A DNA stretch of 62,260 nucleotides from Pseudomonas sp. UFMG81 (GTDB lineage Bacteria; Pseudomonadota; Gammaproteobacteria; Pseudomonadales; Pseudomonadaceae). The notes beneath the pieces are model-generated. The model did no database searches. It was given only the letters and a program-made list of their open reading frames with translations, and was not told the DNA's origin. A program made the position numbers and the translations under genes. This document shows positions 43,901-51,594 of the stretch, one piece after another (positions within the stretch are counted from its first letter, which is position 1; each line of letters begins with the position of its first letter). The stretch lies in NCBI RefSeq assembly GCF_015354575.1, contig NZ_JACAFQ010000028.1, positions 1-62,260 of the forward strand. The letters run 5' to 3'.

Positions 43901-45271
43901 GCCAGCGTGGGGAACGACTTCATCGGTCGTTTCCCGCGGCTGCAGCATTTGGACTTGGCCGGCAACATGCTCACCGAACTGCCCGAGTTACTCACGCAAT
44001 TACCGCAGTTGCGTACCCTGGACCTGTCGGGCAACCGCATCGTGCTGGGGCCAGAGGGCAACCGCCGACTGGCCGGGCTGACCCAGTTGCAACGCCTGAA
44101 CCTGAGCCATAACACCCTGGTCGCCTCGCCGCAGCTGGGTAGCTTGCGCCGTCTGCGCCAGGTCAACCTGCGTAGCGCCGGGCTCAGCCGTATTCCCGAA
44201 GGCCTGATGCAGCAGGCCGAGCTGGAGTACGCCGACCTGCGCAACAACCGCATCGCCACCCTGGATGCCGATTTCTACACGCAACCCGCGCGCGCCTTGC
44301 AGCGCATCCATTTGCATGACAATCCACTGGACGCGGTCAGTCAGGCGCGGCAGGCCAGCTTCCAGGCGCAGGGCGAGGCCAGGGTGAACACCCTCAGCCG
44401 CCATGCCCCATCCGGCGACGTCAACCGCGACAGCTGGCTGGCGAGGCTGGACGGCGACCAGCAATTGTCCAGGCGCCAGCAATGGAGCAGTCTGGCAAAC
44501 GAGGAGGCAAGCGAAGACTTTTTCCAATTGTTGGGTGACTTGCGCGATACCGAGGACTATCTGCTGCAGCGCGACGATATGAGCCGCAGGGTGTGGGAGG
44601 TGATCGAGGCCTGCACGCAGAACAGCGAGCTGCGTGAACGACTATTCGAGATGGCCATGCACCCGGTTTCCTGCGCCGACAGTGTGGCGCTCACCTTCAG
44701 CCAGTTGGAGGTACAGTCCTGGGTGTACCTGCGCACTGCCGGGTTGAGCGGCGCGCAGGCCGAACCCGAACTGTTGCGCCTGGGGCGCGCGCTGTATCGC
44801 CTCGACGCCGTGGACCGCGCCGCGGCCGAGGATATCGAGCAGCGTATCCAGGTGCGCGACGATGTCGACGAAATCGAGGTGCGCCTGGCCTATCGCGTGC
44901 GTTTGGCCGAAACACTCGGGCTGCCAGGGCAGCCAACGACCATGCGCTACCCAATGGCCGCGCAGGTTTCCGGTGCGCGATTGCTGCAAGTGCGCGGCCA
45001 GGTACTCACCACCGAACGCACGCAACTGGCACCGTCGCTGGCTGCGCGAGCGTTCTGGCAAGCTCATCTGCGCCTGACCTACGGCCCGCGTTTCGAAGCC
45101 CTCGACCTGCCGTTTCACCTTGATCTCGAGGCGCTCGACGCCCGTGCCGCCAGCTTGCCCGAGGGCAGTTACCTGAATGAGGTCGAGGGCATTGCGTCAA
45201 GGCGCGATGCCGCGCAGACCGAATTGTTCGAAACATTGACCCAGGAGGCGATGGCGCGTTATCCGCTGTAG
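40931..45271 (+). CDS. NEL-type E3 ubiquitin ligase-like effector with LRR and DUF6543-like N terminus (paralogue 2)
   Basis: 1446 aa, same architecture as its upstream paralogue: DUF6543-like N-terminal region with hydrophobic helices near 396-420 and YEGYEDWTLGDREGALGHVFGVAE, middle motif IRPPVRLGDGRLGYPLSGR from 843, LRRs about 968-1133 and NEL domain about 1135-1440. The catalytic motif is C1248-A-D1250, then GRALYRLDAVDRAAAED and DEIEVRLAYRVRLAETLGLPG. It has an extra 57-residue insertion at about 488-544 and strong AAGGAG ribosome binding site free of the hairpin of paralogue 1. Substantial divergence between the two argues for old duplication and different targets. No transmembrane export signal seen. 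Confidence 0.88.
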   Translation: MDTPIITADSVDALVAEHLPAWLSTAAAEQRNALHRALVAQQRAQAGLQGLLGKVSPLDSFAQGRLTKALEDLQPAVDVRSARLRQILESFAPLVSPAVPAQRVYLTSQQSLLAAALHNFEADEPFHSLSQVVDASGLALSYVDIEGATVTLTPAKFAQVCRELDIGGQYQNHLAMHFSPQDPAKLAALNAQLEEVQRGNLEVQARLASLKGELDERGFRQLLPVFSSSSVVPGDTAVLKPFELRVLGKSVVGVVVFEVRSGTAANAALEGVIAWVPGDPHAALSQHRSWSDLYQALGKRMRKPGYARFFERFIGEADRAVFTRKLAELLAEKGDTALVLDARNQAISGALFAHLRKAQVDKILGDARSLAVPTEQVDVAARAVRQQGYLDASLDLLNLIGLFVPGLGLAMLGVAALQLTHELYEGYEDWTLGDREGALGHVFGVAENVAAMALFATGVKVVGKALERVTFVDELVPVEAGPGQLPRLCHPDLAGYRMAVGEELPQGHGVAIEGARYRTALDARRNQPRIAHPTRQAAHRPALLGNGAGGWRHALESPQHWEGAGYLMRRLGTALVDVSDEAASVLAETTGFDEACLRRLHIDQAPAPARLLDALERYRLHALQPALDSASFNQRLAALQPTVDAAGQLLQRDFPGLTARCAEAIVAQASDAQRQVLQSSSRVPLALAEQARWALRDSRLDRACAGLRQASALNDDGYKLALGMVDQLVPWADDVRIEIRQGTAKGSLLASLGAAQASDVRTLVKAPAGYLSVGAEGTARPGANPSDGLFQALLLHMDPLQRIELGASNPTGQALADRVVARVAGDREAAARLLGMAAVGGGIRPPVRLGDGRLGYPLSGRQPGGRRAVYHALRRIYPGFDDDQVRLYVSERIQERVNIWQHVSALQLQVTSLEEHLALWQADALDRPLRASRTRVASQLLAGWREQAVRPSATEHHLRIEDEAIGALPALAEPLIFANVTHLRLRGLGLASVGNDFIGRFPRLQHLDLAGNMLTELPELLTQLPQLRTLDLSGNRIVLGPEGNRRLAGLTQLQRLNLSHNTLVASPQLGSLRRLRQVNLRSAGLSRIPEGLMQQAELEYADLRNNRIATLDADFYTQPARALQRIHLHDNPLDAVSQARQASFQAQGEARVNTLSRHAPSGDVNRDSWLARLDGDQQLSRRQQWSSLANEEASEDFFQLLGDLRDTEDYLLQRDDMSRRVWEVIEACTQNSELRERLFEMAMHPVSCADSVALTFSQLEVQSWVYLRTAGLSGAQAEPELLRLGRALYRLDAVDRAAAEDIEQRIQVRDDVDEIEVRLAYRVRLAETLGLPGQPTTMRYPMAAQVSGARLLQVRGQVLTTERTQLAPSLAARAFWQAHLRLTYGPRFEALDLPFHLDLEALDARAASLPEGSYLNEVEGIASRRDAAQTELFETLTQEAMARYPL

Positions 45272-45419
45272 GTTGCGGCCTGGCATCGTCCGGATTGGCG
45301 ATGCACGGGCGGTGCAATAGCGGTAATGAGTTGAAAACCGCGGCTGCACGGCGTCACAACGCTGTCATCGCGCATCGGTACCGTGCTGGCGCCGCGTGTC
45401 GCTCAAGGAGAACCTGAAC

Positions 45420-46403
45420 GTGTACAGCACCACCCCCCGCAGACGGATCCTCGTCAGGGCCGACGCCATGCACAGCGAAGCGTTCGCCGCGCAGTTCGCC
45501 CAGGTGTTCGGCACGCTCTACGCCGACCTGCCAGCACTGCCCGGCGGCATTGTCATTGGTGGGGTTTACGGGCGCCACGAGGGCATCAGTTTTCGGTGCA
45601 TGCAGTACCGGGGCGACTTTTCCATCACGTTCCCGGCGCCGCAGGATGAAATTACCTTCGTCTTGCCCAGCGCCGGGAAGGTGATCGTCGAGCATCACGG
45701 CGAATCGGTGGGGCATGCCCGGGTGGGCCTGGCGATCGACAAGGCACAGATCCGCTCGATACGTTTCGCCGATGACCATGCCCAGTGCGGCATGTCGATA
45801 CGTCGCGGCTTGTTTGGTGAGCGCCTGGCCGTGCTGTTGGGGCGGCCCTTGCATCAGCCGATTCGTTTCGAACCGGTGATCAACCTCGATAGCGCCGCGT
45901 TCCGGGGTATCCGGGCCTTGCTTGAAATGGCCACGGGCGACAGCTTCGAAGCCCTGATCAGCACCGGCGCGCTGCTGCCGACCCGCTTGCAGGAGATGCT
46001 GGTGGATACCCTGCTCGAAGCCTGGCCGCACAATTACAGCGAGGCGCTGCAGCGGCCTGCGCCGGCCATCGTGCCGCGGCATGTGCGCCTGGCCATGGCG
46101 TTCATGCGCGAGCACCCCGAGCAGCAGGTCAGTGGCGCACAGTTGACCGCGCTGACCCATGTCAGCCTACGTGCGCTGCAGGACGGCTTCCGCCGTTTCG
46201 CCGGTAACTCGATTGCGGGCTTCCAGCGCCAGGTGCGCTTGGAGCGGGCTTACCAGGTCTTGGCCAGTGGCGAGGCAGCTGGGGTGGGGGAGGTGGCGTT
46301 GCGTTTCGGGTTCAGCAACCCCGGGCGCTTCGCCCAGTATTTCCAGCAGGCCTATGGCGTGCGCCCCACCGAGGTGAGGCGCGGCCTGGCTCAGAAGCTG
46401 TAG
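45420..46403 (+). CDS. AraC-family transcriptional regulator
   Basis: 327 aa. The N-terminal part is an AraC-binding-like sensor domain (about 20-190; FSITFPAPQDEITFVLP). The C-terminal 100 residues are the double helix-turn-helix with GAQLTALTHVSLRALQDGFRRFAGNS in two pieces and EVALRFGFSNPGRFAQYFQQAYGVRPTEVRR. The start is GTG at 45420, with GGAG at 9 nt. A longer GTG frame from 45396 is possible but has no ribosome binding site. It sits between the NEL genes and the phosphatase-autotransporter, stop 12 bp inside that gene's 3' end, so it is a candidate regulator of either. Confidence 0.88.
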   Translation: MYSTTPRRRILVRADAMHSEAFAAQFAQVFGTLYADLPALPGGIVIGGVYGRHEGISFRCMQYRGDFSITFPAPQDEITFVLPSAGKVIVEHHGESVGHARVGLAIDKAQIRSIRFADDHAQCGMSIRRGLFGERLAVLLGRPLHQPIRFEPVINLDSAAFRGIRALLEMATGDSFEALISTGALLPTRLQEMLVDTLLEAWPHNYSEALQRPAPAIVPRHVRLAMAFMREHPEQQVSGAQLTALTHVSLRALQDGFRRFAGNSIAGFQRQVRLERAYQVLASGEAAGVGEVALRFGFSNPGRFAQYFQQAYGVRPTEVRRGLAQKL

Positions 46404-48313
46404 CTGGCCTTCAGCCCGCCGCTGACGCCATGGCTGTCGCCGCCGCCCATGGCGGCGAGCTCCGCACCCAGGCTCAGGGCGCCCAGGCTGGCGGTCAGGT
46501 TGACCGCCCCCAGGAACTGGTCACGGTTGTCGAATGCCGCTCGCTGCTCGATGTCCAGGCCCAGCAGATGGCCCTGGCTGTCGACCTGCTGGTCGCCCAA
46601 TGCGTGTTCGTAACCCACCTCTACGCCGGGTATCAGTTGCCAGCCAGCAGGGAGCGCAACGGGGGCGAAGGCGGCCTTGAGGTTGGCGGTGGCGCTGCGG
46701 CGGGTCTGCTTGAGATCGTCGACTTTCAGTGCCAGCTCGCTGCCTTTTTCGTTGAAACCGGAAAGGTCCACGTGGCTGATGCGCAGGCCCAGGCTTGGCT
46801 CGAGCACCATGCCCTGCATCGGCAGGCGATAACCCAGTGCCAGGCTGCCCCCGGTGAGGGTGCCGTGGCTGTCGCCCTTGGCCGTGCCCAGGCCGCCACC
46901 CAGCTCGCGCTTGCTGCTGTAGTCGAGCCAGCCGGCGGTGGCGCCAGCCTCGATGAACAGGCCCTGGTCAAGGCTTTGCGTGGCCAGGCGGGTGCCCAGG
47001 GTGAGGAAGGTCAGGTCGGTGTCCGCCTCGCCACTGGCCGCCCCGACCGTGCCCTGGCTGTAGCCGAAGCCGGCATGGGCGCTGAACTGCTCGGAGAAGC
47101 GCCGGGTCGCACCGACCATCAGGCCCTGGCTGTGTTCGTTGCTGCTGCGCGCCTGGGCCGAGCCATCGGTGCCCAGGTAGCCGGCCAGCGCGGTACTCCA
47201 TAGACGCGTCTGGCCAATCTTCAGGTCGGTGCCGCTGGCGTAGGGGGAAGCCGCGCGGTCGAGCTGGGTGGTCTGGCGCAGCAGGAAACTCGCCGCGTCG
47301 GCATGCACCTGGCCGCCCACGGTCGCCTCGACACCGCCCAGGCTGCCGGCGTCGATGGCCGATTGCAGGTAGTAGTTGTAGGCGCTGTAGGTGCCGGACA
47401 GGTCGCTGTCCTGCAAGGCTTGCAGCAACGATGCGCCAGCGGCGGCGTTGCCTTGCAGGCCGGCCTGGCCGGGCAGGCTGTTGAAGAACACCATCTTGCC
47501 GCGCAGCACGTAGATCGTTTCCTGGCTCAGGCCCAGGCCCTGCTTGAGGTAGTTGTCCATGCTGCCGTACTCGGCGACCACCTGGTCGAGGCCGGCTTGC
47601 AGGTAGCTGGCCTCCACCCCCAGCAGCGGTTGGTAGATGGCGGCCATGCCCGGTGGCAGGTGCGCCAGGGTCGCGGCCATGCGCGCCGCGGTGTAGTCGT
47701 TGGTGGCCAGGTAGTTGGCCATGATGGTGGCATCGTCCACCCCGGCAATGCTCTGCAACACGGCGGCGGTCCAGCCAGTGCGGTCCTTGCCGGCGGTGCA
47801 GTGGAACACCGCGGCGCCGTCGGCGCTGGCCAGTTCGTTGAACAGCACGCCGAACTGGCTGCGCATGCCGGCGTCGCTGACGAAGGCGCGGTTGGTTTCC
47901 AGCATCATCTCCCGGGCCTGGGCGGCGCTGGTGAAGGCGACGGTGGTGATGTTGGCGCCCGAGGTGGTGTTGCCGATGATGTCGATGTTGCGGTAGTTGG
48001 CGCCGGCCGGCAGGGTGTCGGGGGTGGCGGCGATTTCGCTGGGGGTGCGCAGGTCGAACACCTCGCGGATACCCAGGCCATTGAGCGTGTTCAGGTCCGA
48101 CCCGGTGGGGGTGAACGCGTTGGAGCGATAGAACACCCCGGCGCGCATCACCCCATCGTGGCGGGTGGTGTACGCCGTGGTGGTGCCGGCTACGTCGCGG
48201 AAGTTGTCCATGCCCCTGAGCCGGGGGGTGTCGAGGTTGACGGGCTCGGCGGCCTGAGCGGCGGCAATGGACAGGGTGAGCAGGGAAAACGAGCGGATGA
48301 ATGGCTGGAGCAC
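46391..48313 (-). CDS. tyrosine/lipid phosphatase fused to an autotransporter beta-barrel
   Basis: 640-aa predicted surface enzyme. A signal peptide at 1-22 (LQPFIRSFSLLTLSIAAAQA) is followed by a Y_phosphatase3-type domain (about 25-290) with NFRDVAG and the catalytic P-loop HC172TAGKDR178, the layout of the MptpB/LipA family of secreted tyrosine and phosphoinositide phosphatases. The C-terminal 280 residues (about 360-640) form a type Va autotransporter barrel with a terminal aromatic residue (SYSF). Start is GTG at 48313 with GAGG at 8 nt; the ATG 29 codons upstream would spoil the signal peptide. It overlaps the 3' end of the AraC gene by 13 bp, convergently. Confidence 0.88.
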   Translation of the reverse strand: MLQPFIRSFSLLTLSIAAAQAAEPVNLDTPRLRGMDNFRDVAGTTTAYTTRHDGVMRAGVFYRSNAFTPTGSDLNTLNGLGIREVFDLRTPSEIAATPDTLPAGANYRNIDIIGNTTSGANITTVAFTSAAQAREMMLETNRAFVSDAGMRSQFGVLFNELASADGAAVFHCTAGKDRTGWTAAVLQSIAGVDDATIMANYLATNDYTAARMAATLAHLPPGMAAIYQPLLGVEASYLQAGLDQVVAEYGSMDNYLKQGLGLSQETIYVLRGKMVFFNSLPGQAGLQGNAAAGASLLQALQDSDLSGTYSAYNYYLQSAIDAGSLGGVEATVGGQVHADAASFLLRQTTQLDRAASPYASGTDLKIGQTRLWSTALAGYLGTDGSAQARSSNEHSQGLMVGATRRFSEQFSAHAGFGYSQGTVGAASGEADTDLTFLTLGTRLATQSLDQGLFIEAGATAGWLDYSSKRELGGGLGTAKGDSHGTLTGGSLALGYRLPMQGMVLEPSLGLRISHVDLSGFNEKGSELALKVDDLKQTRRSATANLKAAFAPVALPAGWQLIPGVEVGYEHALGDQQVDSQGHLLGLDIEQRAAFDNRDQFLGAVNLTASLGALSLGAELAAMGGGDSHGVSGGLKASYSF

Positions 48314-48361
48314 GACAGTGACCTCGTTGGGATGCAGTGAGGGGACTACTGTCGGCAGGGG

Positions 48362-48384
48362 ACATGAAACGGAATGTTTCATGT
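48362..48384. promoter_or_regulatory. 23-bp palindrome upstream of the phosphatase-autotransporter
   Basis: Perfect 9-bp arms ACATGAAAC-N5-GTTTCATGT, 49-71 bp before the GTG start. The symmetrical shape fits an operator of a dimeric regulator. GAAAC-N5-GTTTC recalls the PsrA site (GAAAC-N2-4-GTTTC) but the spacer is one base too long. As RNA it would also form a hairpin. Confidence 0.5.
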
Positions 48385-48469
48385 AACCCTGCAAGGTCAA
48401 TACCTGCGCAGGCTGTCTGCAAACTGCGCGCAGTGTCTGTTCAGCTCAGGGCCAGGGGCCGCTGGCCGC

Positions 48470-48934
48470 TCAGAAGCCGAAGTCGCTCAGCCCCGGATGG
48501 TCGTCTGGGCGACGCCCCAGCGGCCAGCGGAACTTGCGCTCGGCTTCGCTGATGGGTTGCTCGTTGATGCTGGCATGGCGGTTCTGCATCAGGCCATCTT
48601 CGGCGAACTCCCAGTTCTCGTTGCCGTAGGCGCGATACCACTGGCCGCTGTCGTCGCGGTACTCGTAGGCATAGCGCACGGCGATGCGGTTGTCGGTGAA
48701 GGCCCACAGTTCCTTGATCAGCCGGTATTCCAGTTCGCGGTTCCATTTGCGAGTGAGGAAGGCCTGGGCCTGTTCACGGCTGTTGCAGAACTCGGCGCGG
48801 TTGCGCCAGTGGGTGTCGAGGGTATAGGCCAGGGCGACCTTGGCGGGGTCGCGGCTGTTCCAGCCGTCCTCGGCGAGGCGGACTTTTTCGATGGCGCTTT
48901 CACGGGTGAAGGGGGGCAGCGGTGGGCGGGACAT
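48470..48934 (-). CDS. DUF1348/nuclear transport factor 2-like family protein
   Basis: 154-aa soluble protein of the DUF1348 group, which has a SnoaL/NTF2-like cone fold. Recognised by FTRESAIEKVRLAEDGWNSRDP, the aromatic-rich RNRAEFCNSREQAQAFL and NENWEFAEDGLMQNRHASIN. Function unknown. It is a single gene with no obvious operon partner, transcribed in the same direction as the phosphatase-autotransporter (156 bp away). Confidence 0.85.
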   Translation of the reverse strand: MSRPPLPPFTRESAIEKVRLAEDGWNSRDPAKVALAYTLDTHWRNRAEFCNSREQAQAFLTRKWNRELEYRLIKELWAFTDNRIAVRYAYEYRDDSGQWYRAYGNENWEFAEDGLMQNRHASINEQPISEAERKFRWPLGRRPDDHPGLSDFGF

Positions 48935-49067
48935 GGTGCGGTTCCTCAGGTGAAGGCCTGGAGTGGCCTGGCTGAAGCAAAGACTACGCCCGATGTTTTT
49001 TACCGGGAATCAGCAGCCGCGGCACAACTTAATTGCGCCCTGCGGAACAATCGCCGTCAGGTATTGA

Positions 49068-49087
49068 CCCCTTCGCTGGCGAAGGGG
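49068..49087. terminator. hairpin beyond the MFS gene
   Basis: 9-bp arms CCCCTTCGC/GCGAAGGGG around a 2-nt centre, about 10 bp past the MFS stop codon. No T-run, so a weak terminator at best. Confidence 0.3.
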
Positions 49088-49097
49088 CCGGCCGCCG

Positions 49098-50279
49098 TTA
49101 CGCGACCTTGTTCAGTGCCACATGGGTACTTTTTGCACGACCACCGAGCCACACCAGCAGCAGGCCACCGGCCGCCAGCACGCCGCCGGCCATCGGCACT
49201 GCGGCATAGCCCAGGTCCAGGCTGATCACCGCGCCACCCAGCGCGGCCCCCAAGGCATTGCCCAGGTTGAACGCACCCACGTTGATCGACGAAGCCAGGC
49301 CTGGGGCCTCGACGGCGGCGGTCATCACCCGCATTTGCAGCGGCGGCACCACGGCGAAGGTGAACACCCCCCACACCAGCAGGGCGATGGCGGCGCCGAT
49401 ATGGCTGCCCAGTACCAGCGGCATCAGCAGCATGATCAGCGCGAGCGTGCCAAGGAAGATCTTCGCCGCGCCATCCAGCGACCAGTCCGCCAGCTTGCCG
49501 CCCAGGCTGTTGCCGAGGGTGAAGCCAACCCCGATCAGCACCAGGCCGAGGGTGACGAAAGCGTGCGAAGCGCCGGTCAGTTCACTGAGCACCGGTGCGA
49601 CATAGGTGTACAGGGTGAACATGGCGCCGGCGCCCAGCACCGTGGTGGCCATGGCCAGCAACACGCTGGGGCGGGCGATCACCGCCAACTCCTTGCGCAC
49701 GTGCGGCACCTGGCCCCGCTCACCTTTCGGCAAGGCGTACCACAGCGCGGCGATGGCCAGCACACCGAGCACGGCGGTGCCGGCGAAGGCCATGCGCCAG
49801 CCGACCTGCTGGCCGAGCCAGGTGGCGGCGGGCACGCCGCCGATGTTGGCGATGGTCAGGCCCATGAACATGGTGGCGATGGCGCTGGCCTGCTTGTCCT
49901 TGGGCACCACGCTGGCGGCGACCACCGCCCCCAGGCCGAAGAATGCGCCGTGGTTGAGGCTGGTGATCAACCGCGAGGCGAGCAGGGTGTAGTAGTCCGG
50001 CGCCAGGGCCGAAAGCAGGTTGCCGACGGTGAAGATGCCCATCAGCATCATCAGCGCGGCGCGCTTGCCGAAGCGGCTGAACAACAGGGTCATGATCGGC
50101 GCACCCACCATCACGCCGATGGCGTAGGCGGTGATCAGCATGCCGGCGCTGGGGATGCTGGCGCCGACGCCATCGGCGATCACTGGCAGCAGGCCCATGG
50201 GGGTGAATTCGGTGGTGCCGATGCCGAAGGCGCCGATGGCCAGGGCGAACAGCACCCGTTTGGGGTGAGGCGTGTTCAT
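49098..50279 (-). CDS. MFS transporter, DHA1 drug/arabinose efflux type
   Basis: 393-aa inner-membrane transporter with 12 predicted helices. Motif A after helix 2 (GAPIMTLLFSRFGKRAAL) and the helix 1 motif IGTTEFTPMGLLP place it with the AraJ/YdhP/SotB branch of DHA1 exporters. Likely substrate: sugars or small toxic compounds. It ends near a hairpin (49068-49087), is preceded by a REP pair and lies upstream of, in the same direction as, the DUF1348 gene. Confidence 0.87.
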   Translation of the reverse strand: MNTPHPKRVLFALAIGAFGIGTTEFTPMGLLPVIADGVGASIPSAGMLITAYAIGVMVGAPIMTLLFSRFGKRAALMMLMGIFTVGNLLSALAPDYYTLLASRLITSLNHGAFFGLGAVVAASVVPKDKQASAIATMFMGLTIANIGGVPAATWLGQQVGWRMAFAGTAVLGVLAIAALWYALPKGERGQVPHVRKELAVIARPSVLLAMATTVLGAGAMFTLYTYVAPVLSELTGASHAFVTLGLVLIGVGFTLGNSLGGKLADWSLDGAAKIFLGTLALIMLLMPLVLGSHIGAAIALLVWGVFTFAVVPPLQMRVMTAAVEAPGLASSINVGAFNLGNALGAALGGAVISLDLGYAAVPMAGGVLAAGGLLLVWLGGRAKSTHVALNKVA

Positions 50280-50341
50280 TGCAAACTCCGCAGTTCAAGT
50301 GTCATGAATGGCGCGGGTGGGCGTGCCGCGCAGGGAACCTG

Positions 50342-50413
50342 CGTGGGAGCGGGCTTGACCCGCGATACCGGCGTAGCCGGTGCCATCTGTCGCGGGTCAA
50401 GCCCGCTCCCACG
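50342..50413. repeat. REP pair, TGGGAGCGGGCTTGACCCGCGA variant
   Basis: Perfect 24-bp arms (50342-50365 and 50390-50413) starting CGTGGGAGCGGGCTTGACCC, 24-bp spacer. Between the aldo/keto reductase and MFS genes. Confidence 0.9.
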
Positions 50414-50435
50414 AAGCCCATATCGGAAAAGTAGG

Positions 50436-51239
50436 TCAGTCCCAGACCGGCGCCAGGCCGTCCGGGCTGACTTCACGGCCGTTGCGTTCCAGCGTGGCGA
50501 TGCGCGCCATGTCTTCGGCATCCAGGCGCAGGCTTTGGGCGAGCAGGTTGCTGGCCAGGTTCTCGCGCTTGGTCGACGAGGGGATCACCGCGTAACCCAG
50601 CTGCAGGGCCCAGGCCAGCGCGACTTGCGCCACGGTGGCCTTGTACTTGTTGGCGATCGCGGCCAGTACCGGGTCCTTGAGCACCTTGCCGTAGGCCAGG
50701 GTCATGTAGGAGGTGACGGTGATGCCTTGCGCCTTGAGAAACGCGGCCAGCGTGCTGTTTTGCAGGTAGGGGCTGAGCTCGACCTGGTTGGTGGCGATCT
50801 CGCCCTGACCGACCACGGCGATAGCCTGGCGGGTCAGCTCGATGTTGAAGTTGGAGACACCAATCTGCCGCGTCAGGCCCAGCTTCTTGGCTTCGGCCAG
50901 CGCGCCCATGTACTCCGGCAGCTCGACGCCGTTGCCCGGGGCCGGCCAGTGGATCAGCAGCAGGTCGACATGGTCGGTGCGCAGTTTCGCCAGGCTTTCA
51001 CGCAGGCTGGGGATCAGTTTGTCGGCGGCGTAGCTATCGACCCAGATCTTGGTGGTGATGAACAGTTCGTCACGGGGAACGCCACTTTCGGCGATGGCCT
51101 GGCCGACTTCGGCTTCGTTCTTGTAGATCTGTGCGGTGTCGATGGCACGGTAGCCCAGGGCCAGTGCCGACTTGACCGAATCGATGACGGCCTGGCCGGT
51201 GAGGCGGAAAGTACCGAGGCCGAAGGATGGAATGCTCAT
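50436..51239 (-). CDS. dkgB: aldo/keto reductase, 2,5-diketo-D-gluconate reductase B-like
   Basis: 267-aa TIM-barrel NADPH-dependent reductase. The AKR signatures are FGLGTFRLTG near the N terminus, the catalytic tyrosine in YRAIDTAQIYKNEAEVG and LLLIHWP. The size and the GNGVELPEYMGALAEAKKLGL context resemble E. coli DkgB (YafB), which reduces methylglyoxal and similar ketones. Substrate assignment is by resemblance. No cotranscribed partner is apparent. Confidence 0.85.
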   Translation of the reverse strand: MSIPSFGLGTFRLTGQAVIDSVKSALALGYRAIDTAQIYKNEAEVGQAIAESGVPRDELFITTKIWVDSYAADKLIPSLRESLAKLRTDHVDLLLIHWPAPGNGVELPEYMGALAEAKKLGLTRQIGVSNFNIELTRQAIAVVGQGEIATNQVELSPYLQNSTLAAFLKAQGITVTSYMTLAYGKVLKDPVLAAIANKYKATVAQVALAWALQLGYAVIPSSTKRENLASNLLAQSLRLDAEDMARIATLERNGREVSPDGLAPVWD

Positions 51240-51594
51240 GGGGCTGCTCCTGGAAAGTGAACGACGGACCGAACCTGGCGGTTGCAGTGCATGCCAGGCA
51301 GTGTGCGGCTTTCAGCAGGCCGGATTAAGCGCCGATCCAGTCAAAGTCCTTTAACCTGAAGTCACGAATCAGCGGGCAGCCCGTGATTTGGCTGGTTGAA
51401 TCAAGCCGTATGGCGCGGGTCGATTGGGTGCTTCTGGTCCGGCAATCGGTGAATAATCCCGATGCTCAGGAACTAACTACACTGAGATATCTCTATGATG
51501 GCATCGGCCAACAGAGGCGGGGCATTGTAAGGTGACTGCCGCCTGATTAGACTGCGCCGAATTTCGTACGCAAAGCCCTTCGTTAAGGACGTTT
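51240..51594. other. 355-bp gap between dkgB and galU
   Basis: No convincing gene. Contains a perfect 10-bp palindrome GAGATATCTC (51484-51493) and a candidate galU promoter at 51525-51553. The divergent dkgB and galU promoters must share this region. Confidence 0.5.
51525..51553 (+). promoter_or_regulatory. candidate galU promoter
   Basis: TTGTAA (51525-51530) and TAGACT (51548-51553) with a 17-bp spacer, giving a leader of about 35 nt. Each hexamer matches consensus at 4 of 6 positions. By inspection only. Confidence 0.4.

Noticed and set aside
45396..45419. Upstream GTG start for the AraC regulator
   Set aside because: The GTG at 45420 has GGAG at 9 nt; the upstream GTG would place that site inside the gene.
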